Shown here: one piece after another, positions 43,701-50,894 of the stretch
How the letters are laid out: the number at the start of each line of letters is the position of its first letter
Position numbering within the stretch: position 1 is the first letter of the stretch
Source: CAYPNF01 sp964411985
GTDB lineage: Bacteria > Verrucomicrobiota > Verrucomicrobiia > Limisphaerales > J093
Assembly (NCBI GenBank): GCA_964411985.1
Contig: CAYPNF010000015.1
Coordinates: 81,545-145,544 of the forward strand
Reading direction: 5' to 3'
DNA: 64,000 nt
Notes under the pieces: generated by a model
The model's database searches: none
What the model saw: only the letters and a program-made list of their open reading frames with translations
Told to the model about the DNA's origin: nothing
Translations under genes and position numbers: made by a program

Positions 43701-46700
43701 GAAACCCGGATCCAGGGTCCCATCCGCGTTCAGTCGCACCACGTAGGAGCGGGCCATGCCACCAACCGAGGTGAAGTTGCCAGCCATGATGATCTTGGCG
43801 TCCGGCTGCAGGGCCAGGCCATAGGCCTCCCCGTTCGCGCCCGGATCAAAGTCCGTGTCCAGATCGCCGGGATCGCCGTCGCTGACCTGATTCACGGTCA
43901 GCACGAATGTGTCTTCGGCAAACAGCCCGCCGGAGTCGGTTGCCCGTAGGGTGAGGGTGGCCGTGCCAAACTGGTTGGCGGCATATCGCAACGTCAGCGT
44001 GTCCGTCACGTTGTCCACCGTGGCGGACACAAGTCCAGGGTTGCTGTTACCCTGAGCGGAATAGGTCAGATCCGCACCGCCCGTATCGATGTCCGTGAAC
44101 ACGGAGCCCAGCGCCATCACGGTTTCCGGAGCGTCTTCATTGATGGCGAAGTCTGCGATCGGAGCCGCCACCACCGGCGCGTCATTCACCGGGAGGACAT
44201 TGATCGTGTAGTTGTAGAGCGGGCTTTCCAGTGTCCCGTCCATGGCCTTGAAGGTGTAGCTGTCGGGACCGTTGTAATTTGCGTTGGGAAGATAGGTCAG
44301 GTTGCCCCCTTGAAGTTCCACCCGCCCATGCTGTGGCGGCGTGACCACGAAGTAGGTGACCGTATCACCGTCCACATCCACCTGCGGCTGGACCTGTCCG
44401 CCGCCGTTGTCCTCCAACACGGCCACCGAGCGATCCCGATCCACCGGCGCGTCGTTCACCGAGGTCACCGTGATGTAGATGGTGGCGGACACCTGGCCAC
44501 CGTGGCCGTCATTGGCCAAGTAGCCGAAGAAGTCCGAGCCATTGAAGTTGGCGGCGGGAGTGTAGGTGAGGTTCGGCACCCCTCCGGAGACGGTGCCGTG
44601 GGCTGGTGAGCTGATCACGGAGAGGGCGACCGCGTCCCCGTCCACGTCGCTGGCACTCAGGACCACGGCCAACGGCACATCCTCCGCGGTGCTCAGGTGC
44701 TGCGAGCTGATCACCGGCCCGTCGTTCACCGGCGTGACGTTGATCGTGACCGTGGCGGCCTCCGTAGCGGCCGTGCCATCGCTGGCCCGGTAGGTGAAGG
44801 AATCCACACCGTTGAAGTTGGCGACCGGCGTGTAGGTGAAGCCGCCATCCGGCTGCAGGGCCAGCACGCCGTGCTGAGTTCCCGAAACCAGTTGGGCGGA
44901 CAGGCCCGGCCCGTCCACATCGGTGTCGTTCGCGAGAGCGCCGGGCTTCTTCAACTGCACCTTCACGTTGTCGAGTCCGAGTGACTGGTAGGTCGTCGGC
45001 GTCGCGGTCTCGGCACCGGCGGCGGTGTAGTAGGCGCCCACCAACAGTTCATCGAAGCCCGCTCCTCGCGAGAAGCCCGAGGTCAGCGGGCCCGGCGCGC
45101 TGAACACGCCCTCGGCCACCACCACCCCTCCGTCGCGCATCCACCAGTGGAGGTTGCGGACGTGGTCCGAACCCCAGCCGTCGAAGGTGGAGAACTCCAC
45201 GGCATACATTTTCGCTCCGTCGGCGGCCTTAATGGAAGTCGCGGCGTTGGCGCCGCCGCTGGGATAGTAGGCGGCTCCGGCGTTCAGGAAGGCCGTTGCG
45301 GGAGTCGCAATGCGCAGGCCGCTCTCAATGTAGTTGGAGAGGTCGGCGCCGTTCTGCAGCGTGTCGAAGGTGGCGGTGCGGTCGGCCGAACCAACCGTGC
45401 CGCCGGCCCCGCCGTGGGCGGGCGCGCCGATCCCGCCGGGCACGACCAGCGAGCCGTCCTCGGCCACGGTGTAACTGTCGTCCACCGCCACGGGTGCGTC
45501 GTTCACCGGTGTCACGGTGATGCTGATGGTCGCGGGCGCCGAGAACGCCGTCCCGTCGTGGGCCACAAACGTGATGGCATCGGTGCCGTAATAATTCGCC
45601 GCCGGCCGGTAGATCACCGTGGGTGAGTTGATGCTCCCGGAACCGTGCGTGGGTCCGCCTGTCACCCCCAACGACAGCGTGTCGCCGTCCACATCGGAGC
45701 CGGTGAGGGTGATGGTCACGACCCCATCCTCGGCCACGGTCACCGACTGGCTGTTGGCGACCGGGAGGTCGTTCACGGGCGTGACGGTGATCGAGACTGT
45801 GGCCGGAGCCGAATCCACGGTGCCGTCGCTGACCTTGTAGGTGAACGAATCCGGGCCGTTGAAGTTCGCCGGCGGCGTGTAGGTGAACCGGCCGTCGGGT
45901 TGGAGCGTAAGCGTGCCGTGCGCTGGACCCGTCACCAGGATCGCAGCCAAGGTGTCTCCGTCGGCGTCGGTGTCGTTGGCGAGTACGCCGACCGACGGGG
46001 TGATCGGCGACAGGATCATGTCCTCGCCGAGGGGATAGGAATCGTCCACCGCCACCGGAGGATTATTCGGGGGCAACACGCCCCCATGCAGGGAGGACGC
46101 CAGGTACATACCAGGAATCGGGGCCGCGCCGTTCGCCGGTTCGCGGTCGTCGGGCATCTGCCAGGCGACCGAAAGGTGTTCTCCAAACGCCCCTTCCTTG
46201 AGCAGTGCCTCCACATAGTATGGCTGGCCCGCTACCAGCGGGATACTGGCCGAGATGTTCACCGGCGGATCGCCCCGCGATGCTTGGTTTGCGCCGCTGG
46301 TGTATTCCCGATAACCGTTCCATGCAAGTTCGGAGGCAATTTGCACCTTGTTGGCCGCAGTTTCGTCCGTGCTCAAAAATAGGGCCCCCTGATCATCCGA
46401 AGCCATAAAGAACCGGTAGTCGCCGGTCGTTGGCGGGATCAACCAACCCGACAACCGCGCGCCGTAGTTGTCCGCCCAGTCCTTGCGCGCCTCGAACTCC
46501 GTGGTCACTTCCACGAGATTGGGCAAGTCGGGAAAAAAGACGCTGCGGGTCAAGTCGGCCAACGTGCCGCCCAGCAAATCCGTGAAATACTCGGCCTTCA
46601 GGCCACCCAGCAACGGGGGACGCGCGGGATCCTCTGGTGGCGGAGCCGTGGTTGGATCGGTAGGAGAGATCGCGATCGCGACCGTGGTGTCAGTCAAGAC

Positions 46701-47456
46701 ATGAAAATGGCAGTAAACGGAAATCCCGCCGACCGCTGTAGGCGAACCAATGAGCCCGCAAACCGTGCCGGAAATCCCCACCGCGGACGCCGCGGACCCT
46801 CCCATGACAATCCCGCTCGACGAGGCTCGGAGGAGCGCACTCCCGTTTGCCCTATAGGTAAGGGTGAAGGAGTTTTCGCAAGGATACACGGATTGCGATA
46901 CACTGGCTGTCCGCCGGGTGTTGGTGTCCCCCGATCCGTTCTGTATGCTGAACTGTGGGCTGTCGGGCCTATATGGATCACCGTGTGCACTGCTTCTCAC
47001 CTCCCATGCATCGATTGCGATGTTTCCTCCTGGCGAAAGCGAAACGAATCGGCTGCACGACTTGCCTTCACCCCGTAATGGTAACACGTAGTCTCCCGGT
47101 TGTCTTAGGTCAGAGAGGGCGTCGAATGTCACGCTTAAGGAATGATACGATCCCGCGGGTAGTTGTATCGTCGTGCCGGCCTGGAGTTCGACTGGGCCCG
47201 AACCGGAAGTGCTCAGAATTACCCCACTGTGGCCGTCTCCACAGACGGCAGTCTGCGAGCGAAGCACGAAACTGAAGCCGGCCAGAAAGCAGAGAAGGAG
47301 GCGTTGGACCTTGGCGATCAGCCGATTGACCGGCGGAACGGGCACGACCAGGGCAGTAACCACGGATGGGCGGCAGAACTGGCGAGAGAACGGTGAAGCG
47401 GGCTGCGGCTGCGCGGTCACCGCAGGATGAGGGAGAGATGAGGGATTGGCGTTCAT
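40776..47456 (-). CDS. Giant surface protein: PA14, cadherin-like repeats, delta-60 propeller, PKD
   Basis: About 2226 residues from the ATG at 47456, which precedes a basic-hydrophobic export segment (LIAKVQRLLLCFLAGFSFVL); a longer frame to 47645 reads poorly. In order: a beta-rich N-region, a PA14 domain at about 290-440 (GGLKAEYFTDLLGGTLADL), cadherin-like VCBS repeats at about 460-1195 (VLANDTDADGDTLAAILVTG, FTYTPPANFNGPDSFTY), delta-60 repeats at about 1195-1535 (AYGLALQPDAKIIMAGNFTS), a PKD domain near 1630 (TVDGSGSSDADGDVLGFSWQ), IPT-like and further beta domains, ending IDGGSIVIHKPK. One cadherin-like unit carries a foreign ~166-residue insert. It is probably a very large adhesin. 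It lies downstream of a lectin-kinase and an ECF sigma gene on the same strand. Confidence 0.88.
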   Translation of the reverse strand: MNANPSSLPHPAVTAQPQPASPFSRQFCRPSVVTALVVPVPPVNRLIAKVQRLLLCFLAGFSFVLRSQTAVCGDGHSGVILSTSGSGPVELQAGTTIQLPAGSYHSLSVTFDALSDLRQPGDYVLPLRGEGKSCSRFVSLSPGGNIAIDAWEVRSSAHGDPYRPDSPQFSIQNGSGDTNTRRTASVSQSVYPCENSFTLTYRANGSALLRASSSGIVMGGSAASAVGISGTVCGLIGSPTAVGGISVYCHFHVLTDTTVAIAISPTDPTTAPPPEDPARPPLLGGLKAEYFTDLLGGTLADLTRSVFFPDLPNLVEVTTEFEARKDWADNYGARLSGWLIPPTTGDYRFFMASDDQGALFLSTDETAANKVQIASELAWNGYREYTSGANQASRGDPPVNISASIPLVAGQPYYVEALLKEGAFGEHLSVAWQMPDDREPANGAAPIPGMYLASSLHGGVLPPNNPPVAVDDSYPLGEDMILSPITPSVGVLANDTDADGDTLAAILVTGPAHGTLTLQPDGRFTYTPPANFNGPDSFTYKVSDGTVDSAPATVSITVTPVNDLPVANSQSVTVAEDGVVTITLTGSDVDGDTLSLGVTGGPTHGSGSINSPTVIYRPAANYYGTDAITFVAHDGTAFSAPATISITVTPVNDAPVAVDDSYTVAEDGSLVVPGGIGAPAHGGAGGTVGSADRTATFDTLQNGADLSNYIESGLRIATPATAFLNAGAAYYPSGGANAATSIKAADGAKMYAVEFSTFDGWGSDHVRNLHWWMRDGGVVVAEGVFSAPGPLTSGFSRGAGFDELLVGAYYTAAGAETATPTTYQSLGLDNVKVQLKKPGALANDTDVDGPGLSAQLVSGTQHGVLALQPDGGFTYTPVANFNGVDSFTYRASDGTAATEAATVTINVTPVNDGPVISSQHLSTAEDVPLAVVLSASDVDGDAVALSVISSPAHGTVSGGVPNLTYTPAANFNGSDFFGYLANDGHGGQVSATIYITVTSVNDAPVDRDRSVAVLEDNGGGQVQPQVDVDGDTVTYFVVTPPQHGRVELQGGNLTYLPNANYNGPDSYTFKAMDGTLESPLYNYTINVLPVNDAPVVAAPIADFAINEDAPETVMALGSVFTDIDTGGADLTYSAQGNSNPGLVSATVDNVTDTLTLRYAANQFGTATLTLRATDSGGLFAEDTFVLTVNQVSDGDPGDLDTDFDPGANGEAYGLALQPDAKIIMAGNFTSVGGMARSYVVRLNADGTLDPGFSANPNSQVHSALVQPDGNIILRGFFTSVDGAARNGVARVRPNGTLDPDFNPNANGWVQSVVLQADGKVLLGGSFTSLGGVTRNRIARVNPSGTLDPGFANAVVDNEVIGIAVQTDGKIVLAGRFSSVSSSLSPYIARLTPVGLTDVDFSPNVNAPVLCVAIQADGKLLIGGFFDRVDGVRRYAIARLNSDGSLDPSFSANLTSIPTSIAVLEDGRIMIGGYFTQVNGAVRNGVARLNPDGTLDATFASALDGGVYGIALQPDGKVLLAGQFMAVGGQARRGIARFDSDPASQQLSVSSPNRVEWIRAGAPLEVLQAIFERSTDGGTTWSSLGAGTRIAGGWEKTGLNLSGYGLVRARASVASGYCNGSSGLVGSVAAFEFDHPPVAVAGADQSVFAGTDCQATVTVDGSGSSDADGDVLGFSWQLFRDDALVDTVNGQAAVSWSLTHGTYEAVLTVSTDKGGTIVSRSDSLIIEVQPSAPALAVLNPAAAYANGLAFNLTVTGGCFLPGAMVHWNGALRPTTVVSSSELVASIPAPDLQTGVDIAVATVTVVNGDGQISNPLGFSIVAQTVGTADAAVSQPGETSTVSTAPTISGEPGVTVTVQNGGDQPVTVLAASYDERPVGETAFQVDNGSFVDVQVAGADENVAAAVFFYYPSSTTGGMENRVKLRYFDGANWIPVLSSGGLPPAKDTTDNLDGTVSGGRFTVIFDDTSTPTIMALTGTVFGMFESEPQLQPITGPVGPVALGNAVGLTANFAVIGDPADATVRFLWDDGTESIVVPTTATSVTATHLYGAPGVYGVTVQVTDGQGDVREGRYEYVVIYDPNGGFVTGGGWIDSPTGAYLYDLTLVGKATFGFNSKYLKGQSVPTGQTQFQFQAGDFKFHSTAYEWLVVAGARAQYKGVGQVNGTGDYGFLLTATDGQVSGGGVDKFRIKIWDRTSGIVVYDNRRGASDDLNSADPQAIDGGSIVIHKPK

Positions 47457-47771
47457 GGCAGCATCAGCGTTGGGACATTGGTTTTCACAAGGACGCAATA
47501 AGCATTCGGGCAGAGCAATCGGCCCACTTCCGGAAAATCTTTCAGGAATCTGGAAAAAGTTTCGGGCGGGCGGTAATGAGGATTTGCAGGGGGTATCGGA
47601 GGGACGAGTTACAGGAGTGCCTCGCTGCATGCTGTCCCTGTCCATTCCGCGGGTGAAACGCGCTCGTTGGGTGCAAGCGCGGATCAGGGACTCACGGAGC
47701 TTGTGCCTCCGAATCGTCCCTCCGAGAGGTCGTGTGCTACTCCGCCGTGACGGCGATGAGCATCGGCACGG
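47457..47771. other. Spacer between kinase and adhesin genes
   Basis: 315 bp with no supported gene. Upstream in-frame codons of the adhesin extend to 47645 but lack protein-like composition. It is likely the adhesin promoter or an intra-operon leader. Confidence 0.35.
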
Positions 47772-49502
47772 TCAAGGCGTGCTCGGCGACGATGTCGAGG
47801 CGCGTGACTTCGGCGAGGGAGAACTGGAGTTAGACGGGATTACCTCGACCACACCATGCACACCGACTCCCAGAAGAATCCCATTCCCATCGGTGTCATT
47901 CCACGTTCCCCCCTTCGCCATTTGACCTGGTGCCCACATATGAACGTAGGGTTCGCGCGCTCCTTCGTAACTGTTGGGCTCGAAGTCAGCCCAGTTTGAG
48001 AAGGTCACGGGTTCGCCGCTTATCCAACCGAATTCACGGCGCCGCTCGTCCCGGTTAGTGGAATTGTTCTCCGGATCCGGATCGTAGAGCCCGATGCCCA
48101 AGTGCCTGGGAATGCCTTTCCACTTCCCAAACATATCAAATACCCAGCGTTGTTCTGCCTCGCTCCGGATGGTGGCGAGGTTGCCACCGAGAGCACGGGC
48201 AAATGACTGAGCAAGGGGGATGTCCGAATTCTCAAGAAAATAGTAGTGGTGGCCGTTCAGGCGGTTGGTGATTGGCCCGGCCATGATGATGATTGCCGAG
48301 TCTTCGTTCTTCAGCTCCCCGGCCTGCCGCATTTGCACGCGCTCAAACTCCAGCAACCTGGCATTCTGCGTTGCCAAACGGCCGTTCTCTTCGGCGAGCT
48401 TGCGCATACGCTCCGTCTGCCGTGCCTGCCACCACCAGCCCAGAGCAATGACGGCCGCGAGGGCGGTGACCAGCGCACCTGCGCGTTGCACAAACCGCAA
48501 TTGTCCTGCCAGCTTCCGCTGCCGTCGCACCGAGCCGCCGCTCTGGAGTAACGCCAGGTCGGCATTCATCTCTTCGGCGGACCGGTAGCGTTCCGCTCGA
48601 TTTGCGGCGCAGGCCTTCAGCAGGATGGCGTTGAACTCCAGCAATTGCGAGCTGTCCGGCGCCTCGGCGATTTGCGTGAAAGGTTCAGGAAATTCCTTCC
48701 GGTCCTTCCCCATGCCGGCCTCGTAAAGCACTTTGCCCAGGCTGTACAGGTCGGCCTGCGGCGAGTTCGGCCCCTCGGGCGGGATGAAGCCTTCGGTGCC
48801 CACATAAGAACGGGCCTCAGCTACCTCCGCCACCAGTCCGATATCGGCCAGCTTGGGCACGCCCCCGACATAGATAATATTGGACGGCTTGATGTCACGG
48901 TGGATCAGGCCGGCTTTGTGCAGATGCGCCAGGCCCAGGTTGAGCGTAAGGCCCAGCTCCAGACACTCGCTCACCGGCAGGCGGCCCTGTTGCAGGAGCA
49001 CCTTGGAGAGTGTCTTGGGAACATAGCTGGCGGGATCCTGGACAGTGGTGAGCAAACGGTGATCTGTGTTCAGTGGATGCCCGACAGACTGGTTACTGTT
49101 CGCTAACGACGGATCACTCTTCGCCGCCGTTGCGACATCGTCCGCCAGTTCCATCACGTAGTAGAAATAGCCATCAGAATCGTTGCGCCCGATTTGGAGG
49201 ATGTCGATGAACCCCTCATTCAAGCGCGATAACGGCTCGAATTTCTGAATCCCGTTGAGTTCGCGCTCATACGGGCGGGCATCCAGAAAGCGGTCGCGGA
49301 ACACCACCTTCACTGCGCGCCAGGTCCCGACTGTGCTGCGGGCGAGCCACACATCGCCGTAGCTGCCGCCGCCAATCCGTCGCACCAACTCGTGGTCAGG
49401 CACCGACGGCTGCACCGGCTGCATCCAGGACGGCGGCTTCAGGTCACTCGCCAGAGTGGTCTTCCCCGTAATCGACGGTTTGTTTTCGGGGGACATGATC
49501 AC
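47772..49502 (-). CDS. Serine/threonine kinase with C-terminal C-type lectin domain
   Basis: A 576-residue transmembrane kinase. The N-terminal kinase shows RRIGGGSYGDVWLARST, the VAIK-type Lys in WRAVKVVF, HRDIKPSN (catalytic loop), DIG in KLADIGLVAEV in place of DFG, and GTEGFIPPEG as the activation segment. A helix near 340-362 (ALVTALAAVIALGWWW) crosses the membrane, followed by a coiled coil (ERMRKLAEENGRLATQNARL). Residues about 405-560 form a C-type lectin-like domain: GHHYYFLENSDIPLAQSFAR, GGNLATIRSEAEQRWV, HLGIGLYD, EFGWISGEPVTFSNW and GTWNDTDGN. The outside domain may sense a glycan and signal inward. A low-complexity insert (SNQSVGHPLNTDHRLLTT) lies between kinase lobes. Confidence 0.88.
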   Translation of the reverse strand: MIMSPENKPSITGKTTLASDLKPPSWMQPVQPSVPDHELVRRIGGGSYGDVWLARSTVGTWRAVKVVFRDRFLDARPYERELNGIQKFEPLSRLNEGFIDILQIGRNDSDGYFYYVMELADDVATAAKSDPSLANSNQSVGHPLNTDHRLLTTVQDPASYVPKTLSKVLLQQGRLPVSECLELGLTLNLGLAHLHKAGLIHRDIKPSNIIYVGGVPKLADIGLVAEVAEARSYVGTEGFIPPEGPNSPQADLYSLGKVLYEAGMGKDRKEFPEPFTQIAEAPDSSQLLEFNAILLKACAANRAERYRSAEEMNADLALLQSGGSVRRQRKLAGQLRFVQRAGALVTALAAVIALGWWWQARQTERMRKLAEENGRLATQNARLLEFERVQMRQAGELKNEDSAIIIMAGPITNRLNGHHYYFLENSDIPLAQSFARALGGNLATIRSEAEQRWVFDMFGKWKGIPRHLGIGLYDPDPENNSTNRDERRREFGWISGEPVTFSNWADFEPNSYEGAREPYVHMWAPGQMAKGGTWNDTDGNGILLGVGVHGVVEVIPSNSSSPSPKSRASTSSPSTP

Positions 49503-49667
49503 CAGGAGTGCCTTGAGTCGGCAGCCCCTAATCTCCGCAACAAGCGGTCCTCAACGCGGCGAGTGCCAAGCCGCAAGGCGGGTTGGTACCTGCGGAACGT
49601 GGCCGGCGTCCGGGGCCGGTCTAAAACCTCCATCAAAATGTCGATCCACGATTTCACGGCGCTCCAC

Positions 49668-50318
49668 TCAAAGGGGTTTCTCCCGGAGCCGTTGGACCTC
49701 TTTCCTCACTTCTTTGGCAACTCGATGTTTCACCAGGTACACCTGGCCGACGTTCACCTGAAGCATCCGGGCCACTTCAAGAGTGTTCATCCCCTTCATC
49801 GCGCTCAGGTGGAATATCTGGTAGTGCTCGGCCTTGACCCGCAAACGCACCCGCTCCATCGCCGCATCGACCAGGTTCCGTTCCCATTCCGCTTCCCACG
49901 CGGCATCGAGGGCTTCCCCACGGCTGGAGTCGGCGACCCGTTCCACTGTGGGTGTCTGCCGGCTATCTCTGTCTCCAGCGGGAGTCTGTTGAAAAGCTGG
50001 TTGCCGGTGGCGCAACTGGTCCAGGATCCGGAGCCGTATCACGTGCATCAACCAGCCCTTGAAAGAACATTTCTCCGGGTCGTAGACAAATTTGGGCATC
50101 TTCTTAGCAATTGAAATAACCGTCTCCTGCACAACGTCTTCCGCCTCCTGATCGCTCAGTCCGGAGCGTATGGCCACACCGTAGATGAACTTCCAATACG
50201 TGTTAAAGAACTCACGCCAGCTCGCCTGGTCCTCCCAATCACGCATACGGCCCAACAAACTGTGCCGGGTGGGGAGCAGTTCGTCGCCGCGGGCGGCGGG
50301 GTTGATTCGGTTCGACAT
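49668..50318 (-). CDS. ECF-type RNA polymerase sigma factor
   Basis: A 216-residue sigma-70-like factor. Region 2 includes SWREFFNTYWKFIYGVAIRS, LSDQEAEDVVQETVISIAKK and FKGWLMHVIRLRILDQLR, which would bind the -10 element. Region 4 is VRLRVKAEHYQIFHLSAMKG then NTLEVARMLQVNVGQVYLVK, the DNA-binding helix pair. It has no anti-sigma neighbour; the next gene (165 bp on, same strand) is a transmembrane kinase, the arrangement of ECF/STK pairs in which the kinase is thought to control the sigma factor. The adhesin gene further on is a plausible target. Confidence 0.9.
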   Translation of the reverse strand: MSNRINPAARGDELLPTRHSLLGRMRDWEDQASWREFFNTYWKFIYGVAIRSGLSDQEAEDVVQETVISIAKKMPKFVYDPEKCSFKGWLMHVIRLRILDQLRHRQPAFQQTPAGDRDSRQTPTVERVADSSRGEALDAAWEAEWERNLVDAAMERVRLRVKAEHYQIFHLSAMKGMNTLEVARMLQVNVGQVYLVKHRVAKEVRKEVQRLREKPL

Positions 50319-50894
50319 GTCTTGAGTATAATCGTGGCACTTCCGCGCGTTCTTTCAAGGAACTCAGTAAAACCCCGACGGCGGTGGCAGAAGAACCGCG
50401 GGCCGACGGGGCAGACCCTGGTGCTTCCCGTGAGTGGGAAGAAACCGTATTAACTGGTCGCCGATGGTATCGAGGTATGTCCGACAAGGCCAAAGAAAAG
50501 CAAAAGTCAGCTGACCGGAGCAAGCTGGAGATGAAGTGGTGAGGAAACTGGGCAATCCCCAATAAGCCATGGACTGGACGCCCCCCAGAGGAGGTCTGCG
50601 CCGGGGTCGGTTCCATCACCCTGACAATCCTGACAAACCAACCCCGTGTTGAAAGAAATCCTTACTCGCTAAAAGAAGTCGCGTCGTCGAGACCGCCTCA
50701 AGCAGTAAAGAAAGTGATCTGAATCTCGCCCCTGTAAACACGAGGCGAAATGTGTGTCGGTATAATAACGCAAAGGAAATGGCGTGCAGGATGCTTCGAT
50801 AAAAAACGGGCTTCGGATCAGAAGGTTGCAGGTTCGAGTCCTGCCAGACGCGCCATTCAACTTCAACGACTTACGCAATATAGAAACGTCCCTG
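50319..50894. other. Right end of the putative island
   Basis: 576 bp without an intact gene. It contains the upstream region of the sigma gene, then the tRNA-Arg 3' half at 50811-50855, 40 bp before the amidohydrolase stop. Short frames here are antisense to the tRNA remnant. Confidence 0.5.
50811..50855 (+). pseudogene. tRNA-Arg(TCG) 3'-half, well preserved
   Basis: The anticodon loop CTTCGGA is followed by TCAGA, AGGTT, a perfect T-arm (GCAGG-TTCGAGT-CCTGC), acceptor strand CAGACGC, G and an encoded CCA. The 5' side is replaced: AACGGG precedes the loop instead of TCTGA, and there is no D-arm. This is what remains when an element recombines within the 3' part of a tRNA gene. Confidence 0.85.

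Larger units (their letters stand above)
39918..50855. mobile_element. Putative genomic island between tRNA-Arg 3'-half repeats
   Basis: Two tRNA-Arg(TCG) 3' halves in the same orientation bound 10.9 kb. Inside are only accessory genes (ECF sigma, lectin kinase, giant adhesin) and broken fragments; outside are amidohydrolases and a conserved cytochrome pair. Tyrosine integrases commonly use tRNA 3' ends as attB, leaving such repeats. No intact integrase is present, so the element is probably decayed, or the two fragments mark separate events. Confidence 0.45.

Noticed and set aside
50669..50878. 69-codon minus-strand frame containing LNGASGRTRTCNLLIRSP
   Set aside because: This peptide is the classic false product of reading antisense through a tRNA 3' half; it supports the tRNA remnant, not a protein.
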